Source: Sporolactobacillus kofuensis (GTDB taxonomy: Bacteria > Bacillota > Bacilli > Bacillales > Sporolactobacillaceae). From it: a stretch of 64,000 nucleotides of DNA. The notes below the pieces were generated by a model. That model was not told the origin of the DNA. It saw only the letters and a list, made by a program, of their open reading frames with translations, and did not search any database. Position numbers and translations under genes: made by a program. The first letter of the stretch is position 1. Each line of letters opens with the position of its first letter. The stretch covers positions 62,001 to 126,000 of the forward strand of contig NZ_JBHSTQ010000004.1 in NCBI RefSeq assembly GCF_042660205.1, in the 5' to 3' direction. Positions 45,616 to 54,246 of this stretch are shown here, piece by piece.

Positions 45616-46890
45616 TTAGTCAGATGGACGGGTCAGTTGACGAGTCACTTCTTGATAGACTTCTTCTAGTGCAACTTTTTGCTCATGAGCGATTTTTGCA
45701 CAATCTTCGTACTCTGGCGTTTGCTTTACAATGTCCCCATAAGTAGCTACCTTGACATGGACAGGACCAAACGTTGTTGCGACGCTACGAAATTGACGTT
45801 GCATAATTGATCGCTGGAGTGTTTGGTAGCGTACGCCGATTGTACGTGTATACTTGAGCAGTAGTCGGACAAATTTCTCGCGTTCAGCAGGATTCACGAG
45901 TAATGACAGCTTGGTCGCGGGTCGATTCTTCTTCATGTGAATGGGCGTGAAGAAGACATCAAGTGCACCGGCATCAAGCAAGACATCCATGACAAAGCCA
46001 AGCGATTCACCTGTTTGATCGTCAAGATTTGCTTCGATAAGCAGCACCGTGTCACTTTTGCAGTTTACTAATTGATTACTGAGCTTTTTTTTTTCAAATA
46101 ATACCGCACGTAATGCATTAAAGCTGCCGGTATCTCGTTTTCCAAAGCCATAACCGACTTTTAGAACCCTTTGATCTTCTGGCATTGTACCAAAATGGGT
46201 CACTAATGTTTTAACCAAGCCCATTCCTGTTGGTGTGATGAGTTCTGTATGGATATCCGTGCGCTGTTTGATTGGAATACTTGTACCAATGCGCATCTGC
46301 ATCACGGCCGGCACCGGTACTGGCATCTGTCCGTGTGCTACGTTAATAAAACCGGAACCATCTGTTAATGGTGATGCCTGTACATCATCAACGCCTAAAA
46401 GTTCAAGCGCGATGAAGCAGCCAACAATATCGACAATGGAGTCTAGTGCACCAACTTCATGGAAATGCACATCTGTCACTGGCAGGTGGTGCACCTCTGC
46501 TTCTGCTGCAGCAATTTCCTTGAATACGGCCCCGGCTTGTTTTTTAACCTTTGCGGACACATCACTTGTGTGAATCAAAGATAAAATATCTTTCAAATGG
46601 CGGACGTCACCATGATGGTGATCAGCGGCATGGTGCAGTTTGTCGTTGTTCATCATCTCGCGGTGGTGTTCGATGAAGCCATGATCCTTTTCATGATTTA
46701 AGACAACATCGAAGCTTGTACCGAAAATGCTATTCTTGGTCAAATGCTCACATTGCAGTTCATAACCATTCACGTGCAATTTAGCCAGTTCGGCTTTAAA
46801 AGCATCAAAGTCAATACCAAGATCAAGCAAGGCACCGATAAACATATCACCACTGATGCCGGAAAATGCGTCTAAATAGAGTGTTTTCAT
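45616..46890 (-). CDS. larC: Nickel insertion protein LarC, single uninterrupted frame
   Basis: 424 residues from ATG 46890 (TAGGAGAA upstream). LarC is the CTP-dependent cyclometallase that inserts nickel into the pincer cofactor. N-terminal FSGISGDMFIGALLDLG, a His-rich loop (HHAADHHHGDVRH, about 85-97) and the HFHEVGALDSIVDIVG block are seen. In L. plantarum the protein comes from two frames, larC1 and larC2, joined by programmed frameshifting. Here one frame covers both parts, but a run of ten A (minus strand, 46094-46085, codons about 265-269) lies near the place where LarC1 (about 273 residues) ends in that species. Confidence 0.94.
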   Translation of the reverse strand: MKTLYLDAFSGISGDMFIGALLDLGIDFDAFKAELAKLHVNGYELQCEHLTKNSIFGTSFDVVLNHEKDHGFIEHHREMMNNDKLHHAADHHHGDVRHLKDILSLIHTSDVSAKVKKQAGAVFKEIAAAEAEVHHLPVTDVHFHEVGALDSIVDIVGCFIALELLGVDDVQASPLTDGSGFINVAHGQMPVPVPAVMQMRIGTSIPIKQRTDIHTELITPTGMGLVKTLVTHFGTMPEDQRVLKVGYGFGKRDTGSFNALRAVLFEKKKLSNQLVNCKSDTVLLIEANLDDQTGESLGFVMDVLLDAGALDVFFTPIHMKKNRPATKLSLLVNPAEREKFVRLLLKYTRTIGVRYQTLQRSIMQRQFRSVATTFGPVHVKVATYGDIVKQTPEYEDCAKIAHEQKVALEEVYQEVTRQLTRPSD

Positions 46891-46967
46891 CAGTATTCTC
46901 CTATGTTGACCGTGTGGCTTAACGATAGACCACACTTAATAAAAAATTAATTCTGGGATGATGCATG

Positions 46968-47714
46968 TTACAAATGATTAATCATGCTTGCCGAGTAGGC
47001 GGCACCGAATCCATTATCGACATTCACTACGGTTATGCCTGAAGCGCAACTATTCAGCATGGTCAACAATGCTGTGATTCCGTTAAAGTTGGTGCCATAG
47101 CCAATGCTTGTGGGTACAGCGATTAACGGTTTATCAATTAATCCACCAACAACACTAGCAAGGGCTCCTTCCATACCGGCAATTACAATCACGACTTTGG
47201 CACTGCGAATGATGTCAAGTTTTGCAAAGAGTCGATGGATTCCGGCAACTCCAACGTCATATACACGTTTTACCTGATTTCCATATGCTTCTGCGGTTAC
47301 TGCAGCTTCTTCTGCTACGGGAATATCGGAAGTTCCTGCTGTCACAACAGCAATATAGCTATCTGTCTGTGGTACGGTTGCACGGTTTACAAGCACGCAA
47401 CGTGCTTCTTTGTAGTAAATTGCGTCAGGTTCAGCTGTTTTGATAACCGCATATTTCTCAGACGAAATGCGTGTACAAAGAATATTCACTGTGTTTGACC
47501 GCATCGTTTCGATAATGCCGATGATTTGAGCAGCGGTTTTGCCCTCTCCGTAGATCACTTCCGGATAGCCATTGCGGCTATCTCGAGAAAGGTCAACTTT
47601 CGCAAAGCCAAGATCAGCGAATTGATTTGTCTTTAGCGCTTGCGTTGCTTCGTCGATAGACTTTTTCCCGTTTGCGACGTCACGGAGCAATGCATGTAAT
47701 GCTTGTTGTTCCAA
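46968..47714 (-). CDS. larB: Pyridinium-3,5-biscarboxylic acid synthase LarB
   Basis: 248 residues, related to the PurE carboxylase fold. LarB carboxylates and hydrolyses nicotinic acid adenine dinucleotide to start pincer cofactor synthesis. Motifs: VIYGEGKTAAQI, VVTAGTSDIPVAEEA (nucleotide site), GMEGALASVVGGL and VPTSIGYG. It lies 28 bp after larA in the same operon. Confidence 0.95.
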   Translation of the reverse strand: MEQQALHALLRDVANGKKSIDEATQALKTNQFADLGFAKVDLSRDSRNGYPEVIYGEGKTAAQIIGIIETMRSNTVNILCTRISSEKYAVIKTAEPDAIYYKEARCVLVNRATVPQTDSYIAVVTAGTSDIPVAEEAAVTAEAYGNQVKRVYDVGVAGIHRLFAKLDIIRSAKVVIVIAGMEGALASVVGGLIDKPLIAVPTSIGYGTNFNGITALLTMLNSCASGITVVNVDNGFGAAYSASMINHL

Positions 47715-47742
47715 TTTTCGTTACCACCTATCGTTGCAGCAA

Positions 47743-49017
47743 TTATTGCACGATAACACCCAAGCCATCAGGAATAACCACAACTTTAGCATTGGCACCC
47801 TCACGTTTGTAGGCACTCGCCAAAGCTTGATCTAGTGATGTCGCAAGTTCCATGTGCATGTCTGTAATTAATTTCGGATCCACTAAATCAGAAACCAAAA
47901 TGACGTGATGATGCACAAGGATACGTGCAAAAATTTGTGCTGTCCATTGATCTGGGATCGTCTTCAATCTTGGGGTGTTGATGGCCTGATCCAAGAAAGT
48001 CTTAGGGTCGTCAACATCGGCTAAGTTATGATAGAAACCTTCACCACCATGGCCGTCTCGGCAACCAGCAACCATTATGATTGTGCCACCTTCTTTATTT
48101 GTGGCTTCAGCAGCCGTCATCCCTTTAACCGCTTGATAAATATTTTGGTCTAAAGGATACCCGCCGTTGGTTGAAATGGCGATGTCGCTGTTGATTTTTT
48201 TGACACTTGAGAGGTCACGGACAAAGTCGCAACCAACTTTATGCGCGGCCTCCATATCACCGGCAAATGAACCAATTATCTTTTTATCTTCATCAAGCAC
48301 AACATTGACAATGAATGCTAATTTAGCCGTACGTGCAGCGTAAACCATATCCTTATGAACAGGATTGTGCATTAAGTTCCCTGTCCGTGCTTTATTCGAA
48401 TTAATGAATTCCCCGGAGTGATTGGCCATGATTGTCTTATATGAAGCAATCCCAGGTAATACAGATTTGCGTCCTCCTGAGAATCCGGCAAAGAAATGGG
48501 ATTCTATGAAGCCTTCTGAAAGTAACAAATCTGCTTCTGCAGCAACTTTATTGATGATGCAGTCACCGCCTGAAGGCAATTGTCCAATTTTCACCATTGC
48601 ATCGTCATCCGTTGAACGATGCATGACAATTTCTTCATTTGTGACAATTTCTTGTCCATATTTGTTAACAAGTTCTTCATGAGTTGATGGACGATGAAAT
48701 CCGGTGGCGACCAAAATACGAATGCGTGCATTGGGCGAAGCGGAACGCAAGCGACGTAAAAGGATAGGCATGATAATATGTGAAGGTACCGGCCGCGTAT
48801 GATCGGAACTAATAATCACGATATTTTTCTTGCCCTTAGCCAGGCTTTCCAGAGGTTCTGTACCAATTGGATTGTCCAATGAGCGTTCAACGGTTTCCCT
48901 TTCTGAATGCTCATTGTGGTATGTCGCAGCTTTAGATACGAGTTTGCCGGCAAAATTCTTGTCCGCAATGTTCGCTGTTACTGTGGTTTTGTCGTAAGGT
49001 AAGTCAATTGCTACCAT
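47743..49017 (-). CDS. larA: Lactate racemase LarA
   Basis: 424 residues from ATG 49017, the same length as the L. plantarum enzyme; a TTG at 49029 abuts the AAAGGGG site and is too close. All key residues are at the same numbers: His108 in TGFHRPS, His174 in IESHFF, Lys184 in GGRKSV (cofactor attachment) and His200 in MANHSGE. It interconverts D- and L-lactate by hydride transfer to the nickel-pincer cofactor. First gene of larABCDE. The enzyme explains mixed lactate production and supplies D-lactate for cell-wall ends. Confidence 0.97.
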   Translation of the reverse strand: MVAIDLPYDKTTVTANIADKNFAGKLVSKAATYHNEHSERETVERSLDNPIGTEPLESLAKGKKNIVIISSDHTRPVPSHIIMPILLRRLRSASPNARIRILVATGFHRPSTHEELVNKYGQEIVTNEEIVMHRSTDDDAMVKIGQLPSGGDCIINKVAAEADLLLSEGFIESHFFAGFSGGRKSVLPGIASYKTIMANHSGEFINSNKARTGNLMHNPVHKDMVYAARTAKLAFIVNVVLDEDKKIIGSFAGDMEAAHKVGCDFVRDLSSVKKINSDIAISTNGGYPLDQNIYQAVKGMTAAEATNKEGGTIIMVAGCRDGHGGEGFYHNLADVDDPKTFLDQAINTPRLKTIPDQWTAQIFARILVHHHVILVSDLVDPKLITDMHMELATSLDQALASAYKREGANAKVVVIPDGLGVIVQ

Positions 49018-49127
49018 TTTGATCGACAACCCCTTTTCTTTATTGTGAGATTTTTCTTACAAGGTCTGTTATAAGGCGAATTTTATCAGCTGTCTGCCAT
49101 GTTTGGCATTCTCAAAATTAGTTAACA

Positions 49128-49156
49128 ATTGTATACTTTAAATGATGCAGTTACAA
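49128..49156 (-). promoter_or_regulatory. Predicted lar operon promoter with palindromic core
   Basis: On the minus strand, TTGTAA (49156-49151), 17-bp spacer, TACAAT (49133-49128). The -10 overlaps the palindrome ACAATTGT (49125-49132), a possible LarR site. A second imperfect inverted repeat, TTGTGAG/CTTACAA (about 49054-49075), lies nearer larA. Confidence 0.5.
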
Positions 49157-49249
49157 AATGAGAATCGGTTAGAATGGATACGGGACTCTAACTTTTGTGT
49201 TGCATGGACGACTCATAGGAAAAATACGTACACGAAAGAATGAGGACAA

Positions 49250-49915
49250 ATGGTATTAACAGACATTGAATATTTGATGAGTTACTTAGATGCACATCAC
49301 GTCCCCGTTATCAATAAAAGTAGACATACATACTTGACCTATCATGGTCTTGAAGAACATTACACCTATGTATTAAAGAAAGGGATTATTAAGAACAGCA
49401 TCATACTCCAAGATGGTCGTGAATTTAATCTGTCGTATATTGCAAAACCTGATGTAATCTCTTTGTTACGTGATGAGGTATCGAAATTTACTTCACAACC
49501 GTTTAATGTACGGGTGGAGTCGAAGGAAGCGAGCTTTTATAAAATTGACCGAGTCACTTTCTGGGACTATGTGAATGCGACACCTGAATTGCAAAACTAC
49601 GTAAAGAATTATTACCGGAAGAAATTATCGGAGAACATTTTTCGATCACAGCGGATGGTCATGAACGGTAAAAAGGGGGCTGTCTGTGCATTTATTTACA
49701 GTTTGATTGATTTGTTTGGTAGGAAGGTTCATGAGGGCATATTGATTGATTTCACAGTCACTAATGACGATATTGCTGGCTTTTGTGGAATTAGCTCCCG
49801 AAGCAGCGTAAACCGCATGATTAGTGAGTTGAAGAATGACGGTGTACTCAAGATCGAGAATCGGAAATTTATCATTACCAATATCAGCTATCTTCTCGAT
49901 AACATTGCAAACTAA
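49250..49915 (+). CDS. larR: Crp/Fnr-type lactate regulator LarR
   Basis: 221 residues. An N-terminal cyclic-nucleotide-like jelly roll (about 10-110) is followed by a long dimer helix and a C-terminal winged helix (DDIAGFCGISSRSSVNRMISELKNDGVLKIENRKF). It is divergent from larA over 232 bp, exactly as LarR in L. plantarum, where it activates lar genes in response to the L-/D-lactate ratio. No FeS-binding Cys cluster is present. A bidirectional terminator follows at 50020-50060. Confidence 0.9.
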   Translation: MVLTDIEYLMSYLDAHHVPVINKSRHTYLTYHGLEEHYTYVLKKGIIKNSIILQDGREFNLSYIAKPDVISLLRDEVSKFTSQPFNVRVESKEASFYKIDRVTFWDYVNATPELQNYVKNYYRKKLSENIFRSQRMVMNGKKGAVCAFIYSLIDLFGRKVHEGILIDFTVTNDDIAGFCGISSRSSVNRMISELKNDGVLKIENRKFIITNISYLLDNIAN

Positions 49916-50019
49916 GGCTCTACTAGGTACCTTTTCAAATATTCTTTTGCGCTATTTGGCCCTTTGTAATCTCAGGATTCGAAAAAATAATTAGGCATTT
50001 TCAATAACATATGAACGAA

Positions 50020-50060
50020 CAAAGAAACGAGTTCCCAGAACATGAGGACTCGTTTCTTTG
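50020..50060. terminator. Bidirectional terminator between larR and the GbsR-type gene
   Basis: A 16-base arm (50020-50035) pairs with 50046-50060 with one bulged base, followed by TTTTT. Both flanking genes run into it. Confidence 0.8.
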
Positions 50061-50112
50061 TTTTTCCAGTATCTTTTTTTCAAAAAATCGTTGCGTACAT
50101 TACTATTATTTT

Positions 50113-50643
50113 TTAGTTATCTCCTTGTTGCTTCTTTTCGACAATCTTAAAGATTTCGTCACTTTCAAGAAGATCAAGAAATTGACTTAACCAATCGTAA
50201 TAGTCCAAGACATAATGATATTTATCGATATCGGCCTGAATCACTTGTGCTTCCTCTTCGGTCAGATCCTCGTTCTCTTTCAACTTGTTCAGTTCTTTCA
50301 AGGATTGTTTGACCGCTTTGACATTGATTGCTGTGACCTTTCGCCATTGGTTTGAGAAGTAATCCGTGAAGATCTGATACCAATCTTTTTTCGCTTCGTA
50401 CAGGTCGCGACGGACGCCTTTTCGCCAAACTCTTTCAACCATATTCAACTCGCTCAAAGTACGCACAGAAGTGCTCATACTTGTTTTGCTCATCTTGAGT
50501 TCTTCCTTCATATCATCCAACGTCATTGGCTGATCTTTGAAATATAAAGTGCCGTATAGACGACCGATCGAAGGCGTCACACCATATAAGAACATATTCT
50601 GAGATATTGCTTCGATGACGCGTTCTCTTGTATTTTCAATCAT
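50113..50643 (-). CDS. GbsR-family regulator of osmoprotectant uptake
   Basis: 176 residues from ATG 50643, ten bases after GGAG; this equals the usual GbsR length. MarR-like winged helix (YGTLYFKDQPMTLDDMKEELKMSKTSMSTSVRTLSEL, about 28-65) and a long C-terminal helical pair. GbsR/OpuAR proteins repress choline or betaine import and synthesis genes. It is divergent from opuAA, with a 498-bp spacer containing an inverted and direct repeat at the promoter, so it probably controls opuA. Confidence 0.86.
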   Translation of the reverse strand: MIENTRERVIEAISQNMFLYGVTPSIGRLYGTLYFKDQPMTLDDMKEELKMSKTSMSTSVRTLSELNMVERVWRKGVRRDLYEAKKDWYQIFTDYFSNQWRKVTAINVKAVKQSLKELNKLKENEDLTEEEAQVIQADIDKYHYVLDYYDWLSQFLDLLESDEIFKIVEKKQQGDN

Positions 50644-50856
50644 TTCTTTTTTCTCCAATGCGAATGTCACCAGCCTGATCATTTTAGTGTGAAGAACATG
50701 CCTATTGCAAGGCATTTCCAGGTTATTGGTTGTAAAAAGTACAAAATACAATCTACATTTTATACGTTGTTGGCGTATATGAAAAGTATTTCATTGAATG
50801 GAAAAAAGCGACGCGTAAAGGTGAATCAAGAGTATAAATCAACGATATAATTTAAT

Positions 50857-50900
50857 TACAGTACGTAAAGTTTAAACTGTACGTACATTTATGATAGAAT
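50857..50900 (+). promoter_or_regulatory. opuA promoter with operator repeats
   Basis: TACAGT (50857-50862) and ACTGTA (50876-50881) form an inverted repeat. GTACGTA occurs twice in direct orientation (50861-50867, 50879-50885), 18 bp apart. The likely -10 TAGAAT is at 50895-50900, with a poor -35. The remaining leader to 51142 (about 235 nt) holds a small hairpin near 50926-50952 (TTTCTATAC/GTATAGAAA) and no reading frame I trust. Confidence 0.5.
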
Positions 50901-51141
50901 ATAACTTGGGTCATGTCACGAGTTTTCTATACAGACCAACAAGTATAGAAATCCACACGAGCGGGCGTAAGTATTATTTGCAGAGGATCTTGCTTTGCAT
51001 TCATATTATTTGCCGAACGGGAAAGCATTAAAGTAGATGCATCAGAGTGCAAGGTATGGAGAAAAAGAGACAGCGGACAAAAAGGATGAAAACAGATCAT
51101 ACTAGGTATTTATTTGTTTGCAAAAAAGTTGAGGTGTATCA

Positions 51142-52338
51142 ATGAGTAAAATTGAAGTCAAACAAGCAACTAAAGTATTTGGAAAAAATCCGAAGTTGGG
51201 ATTGTCTTATTTAAAGAAAGGGTTAACTAAAAGCGAGATTAAAAAGAAAACCGGGATGAATGTGGGCGTGAGTAACGCAAGCTTTCAGGTTGAAGAGGGT
51301 GAGATCTTTGTCATCATGGGGCTATCAGGAAGCGGGAAATCAACGCTCGTACGGCTGCTTAACCGGTTAATCGAACCGACTTCGGGAACAATAGCCATCG
51401 ATGGACAAGACATTACATTGATGAACAAGAAAGAGCTTCGCGATACGAGAAGACGTGGGATCAGTATGGTCTTCCAACGTTTTGCGCTCTTTCCACATCG
51501 CAGCATACTTGAAAATGTAGCGTATGGGCTAGAGATTCAGCAGGTGGATAAAAAGGAACGTTTGGAAAAGGCTGCAAAAGCACTTGAAATCGTTGGACTG
51601 AAAGGGTACGAGGAGAGTATGCCTGATCAACTCTCCGGTGGAATGCAGCAAAGGGTTGGGCTAGCTCGGGCGCTTGCGAGCGATACCGATATTTTGTTGA
51701 TGGATGAGGCTTTTAGTGCCCTTGATCCGCTGATTCGAAAAGATATGCAGGATGAACTGCTTGATTTGCAGAGTGAAATGCATAAGACCATTGTGTTTAT
51801 TACTCACGATCTCGATGAAGCCTTGCGCATTGGTGATCGAATCGCCTTGATGAAGGACGGCCGAATTGTCCAGATTGGCTCTGCAGAAGATATATTGATG
51901 AATCCGGCTAATGAATACGTGGAAAACTTCGTTGAGGATGTTGACATGAGTAAGATTATCACTGCCGGACGTATAATGAGCCGGGCAGAAGCTATTCAAG
52001 TCGATCGCGGTCCACGAGTTGCACTGAAAATCATGAGTGATGACGGAATTTCCAGCATCTTTGCAGTCGACAAGACGAAAAAATTTATCGGTGTCATTCA
52101 TGCTGAAGATGCAGCTAATGCTGCTAAAGAGGAGCAGTCGTCAAGAAGTATTGTGAAAAAAGTGGAGCCAGTGACGATGGATACTCGGCTGACCGATTTG
52201 TTTGAGCTGATTTCCAAATCCACGCTACCTCTACCGGTCATTGATGATATGGGCAGACTAAGGGGCCTCATTCGACGCCCGGCAGTGATCCAAGCTCTGG
52301 CAGGAAACCTTCCGTCGCAGAGATCGGAGGTGAAGTAA
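51142..52338 (+). CDS. opuAA: Glycine betaine ABC transporter ATPase
   Basis: 398 residues. Walker A GLSGSGKST (about 59-67), Q-loop MVFQRFALFPH, signature LSGGMQQRVGLARALA, Walker B ILLMDEAFSALDP and H-loop VFITHDLDEA. Two C-terminal CBS motifs from about 265 sense ionic strength or cyclic-di-AMP in this family. It energises uptake of glycine betaine (and related solutes) under osmotic stress. GAGGTG precedes the ATG. First gene of the opuA operon. Confidence 0.96.
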   Translation: MSKIEVKQATKVFGKNPKLGLSYLKKGLTKSEIKKKTGMNVGVSNASFQVEEGEIFVIMGLSGSGKSTLVRLLNRLIEPTSGTIAIDGQDITLMNKKELRDTRRRGISMVFQRFALFPHRSILENVAYGLEIQQVDKKERLEKAAKALEIVGLKGYEESMPDQLSGGMQQRVGLARALASDTDILLMDEAFSALDPLIRKDMQDELLDLQSEMHKTIVFITHDLDEALRIGDRIALMKDGRIVQIGSAEDILMNPANEYVENFVEDVDMSKIITAGRIMSRAEAIQVDRGPRVALKIMSDDGISSIFAVDKTKKFIGVIHAEDAANAAKEEQSSRSIVKKVEPVTMDTRLTDLFELISKSTLPLPVIDDMGRLRGLIRRPAVIQALAGNLPSQRSEVK

Positions 52339-52341
52339 TTT

Positions 52342-53178
52342 ATGAACCAAACAATTTTACCGAAGATTCCACTTGGACATTGGGCAGATTTGTTCGTACA
52401 ATTCATTACCGATCATTTTGGCATGTTCTTTGGCAGCTTAGCCAATGGAATTGAAGCCTTTGTCGGTGGGTTAGTGACCTTTTTCAACATCATCACGCCT
52501 ATCCCGTTTATTCTCGTTTTTGTTTTCATCGCCTATTGGCGCAGAGGCTGGACCATTGCCTTATTCACACTGCTTGGACTTGGGCTGATCTACGACTTGG
52601 GCTACTGGCAACATACGATGCAAACCTTTGCACTTGTCGTGACGTCTGTACTCCTTTCGATTATTATTGGTCTGCCACTGGGAATCCTTGCAGGGGTCAA
52701 TAATCCCTTTCGAAAGTTCATTACGCCTTTGTTGGATCTCATGCAAACCATGCCTTCGTTCGTGTATTTGATTCCAGCAATCTTCTTATTTGGTACAGGA
52801 ATGCCTCCGGGTGTTGTTGCAACGATTATTTTTGCGATGCCGCCAACCATTCGGATGACAAGTCTAGGTATTCGTCAAGTGCCGGAAGATTTGATTGAAG
52901 CATCGGATGCATTTGGTTCGACACCTTGGCAGAAACTAATCAAGGTTCAGCTTCCAATTTCTATGCCAACCATCATGGCTGGTGTTAACCAAAGTATTAT
53001 GCTGGCACTATCCATGGTTGTAGTTGCATCGCTTGTCGGTGCGCCAGGACTTGGGGCAGATGTCTATCTTGCGGTCACTTCGCTGCGTACCGATATCGGG
53101 TTTGAGGCAGGACTCGCAATCGTGATCATCGCCATCATGCTTGACCGATTGTCTCAAAATACACGCCGTCATAAATAA
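52342..53178 (+). CDS. opuAB: Glycine betaine ABC transporter permease
   Basis: 278 residues starting four bases after the opuAA stop (GGAGGTGA inside its end). About seven membrane segments and the EAA loop IEASDAFGSTPWQKLIKVQLP, typical of OpuAB/ProW. No fused binding protein, which is separate here as OpuAC. Confidence 0.95.
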   Translation: MNQTILPKIPLGHWADLFVQFITDHFGMFFGSLANGIEAFVGGLVTFFNIITPIPFILVFVFIAYWRRGWTIALFTLLGLGLIYDLGYWQHTMQTFALVVTSVLLSIIIGLPLGILAGVNNPFRKFITPLLDLMQTMPSFVYLIPAIFLFGTGMPPGVVATIIFAMPPTIRMTSLGIRQVPEDLIEASDAFGSTPWQKLIKVQLPISMPTIMAGVNQSIMLALSMVVVASLVGAPGLGADVYLAVTSLRTDIGFEAGLAIVIIAIMLDRLSQNTRRHK

Positions 53179-53203
53179 TAAGGCTATTGAAGGAGGATAT
53201 TTT

Positions 53204-54085
53204 TTGAAAAAGTTAAGTACACGCTTCGTTAGTTTATTACTTGTTTTTGTTTTCGCCCTTGCGGGTTGCCAGAATACCGGGAATCAGGGAACATCTTTTG
53301 GCGATCAGGTCGATCATCGAATTATGGGTATTGATCCGGGTTCAGGTGAAATGAAACTGACGCAAGATAAAGTTATGAAGGCATACGGCCTAAGTAATTG
53401 GACATTGCAGGCGGGCTCAGAAGCCACGATGACTGCATCTCTAGATAAAGCGATTAAGAACAAGAAGCCGATTGTGGTTACAGGTTGGACACCGCATTGG
53501 ATGTTTCAGAAATATGATCTCAAATACTTGAAAGATCCTAAGGGTGCCTATGGCAAGGAAGAAGCAATTCATACGATCATTCACAAAGGTTTTGAAAAGA
53601 AAGATCCGAATGCCACAAAATTCCTGAATCAGTTTTACTGGACCACGAAAGATATGGGCAAAGTGATGCTCGATATTAAGAACGGTACAGAGCCGAAACA
53701 AGCAGCAAAGAAATGGATGGCAAGCAATAAGAGCAAAGTTGCTGAATGGACAAATGGTGTAAAAAAAGGCAATGGGAAAAAAATTAAATTAGGGTATGTA
53801 TCCTGGTCATCGGAAATTGCCAGCACAAATGTGGTCGGTGCTGTGCTGACCAGCTTAGGCTATGATGTGACATTGGAACAACTCGGTGCCGGACAGATGT
53901 GGGCCGGTGTTGCCAAAGGTAGTGATGACGCAATCGTTTCGGCATGGTTACCGACAACGCATGCCGATTACCTCAAAGAATTTAAAAATCAAGTTATCGA
54001 TTTGGGTCCAAATCTAAAAGGGACGAAATTGGGACTTGTTGTCCCATCGTACGTCAAGATTAATTCGATTTCTGATCTAAAATAA
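53204..54085 (+). CDS. opuAC: Glycine betaine-binding lipoprotein
   Basis: 293 residues from TTG 53204, eight bases after AAGGAGG. Lipobox LAGC near residue 20. The two lobes are in the OpuAC order (IMGIDPGSGEMKLT and TGWTPHWMF first, then LGYVSWSSEIASTNVVG and WLPTTH), which is permuted relative to ProX but normal for Bacillus OpuAC. Trp residues for the aromatic betaine cage are present. Membrane-anchored outside the cell. Confidence 0.95.
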   Translation: MKKLSTRFVSLLLVFVFALAGCQNTGNQGTSFGDQVDHRIMGIDPGSGEMKLTQDKVMKAYGLSNWTLQAGSEATMTASLDKAIKNKKPIVVTGWTPHWMFQKYDLKYLKDPKGAYGKEEAIHTIIHKGFEKKDPNATKFLNQFYWTTKDMGKVMLDIKNGTEPKQAAKKWMASNKSKVAEWTNGVKKGNGKKIKLGYVSWSSEIASTNVVGAVLTSLGYDVTLEQLGAGQMWAGVAKGSDDAIVSAWLPTTHADYLKEFKNQVIDLGPNLKGTKLGLVVPSYVKINSISDLK

Positions 54086-54132
54086 ATAGCTTGCATCGCT
54101 TAATTGCGCTCTTTTTAACCCATGCAACATAG

Positions 54133-54200
54133 AAAGCAAAAACCTCACTTCTTTGGTTACGGTCGTCCGTAATCAACCGAAGTGAGGCTTTTTATTTTAC
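54133..54200. terminator. Bidirectional terminator, copy 1 of a 68-bp repeat
   Basis: CCTCACTTC pairs with GAAGTGAGG around an inner TTACGG/CCGTAA stem, with A-rich left and T-rich right flanks. It separates convergent opuAC and the giant transferase. 65 of its 68 bases are identical to 59456-59523 in the same orientation. Confidence 0.85.
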
Positions 54201-54246
54201 ACATGGGATAAATGTTGATGTTGATTTTTTTGTGAACCACTTTTCC

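Noticed and set aside
53204..54085. Circular permutation of the betaine-binding protein as a novelty
   Set aside because: The lobe order differs from ProX but is the normal order of Bacillus OpuAC.
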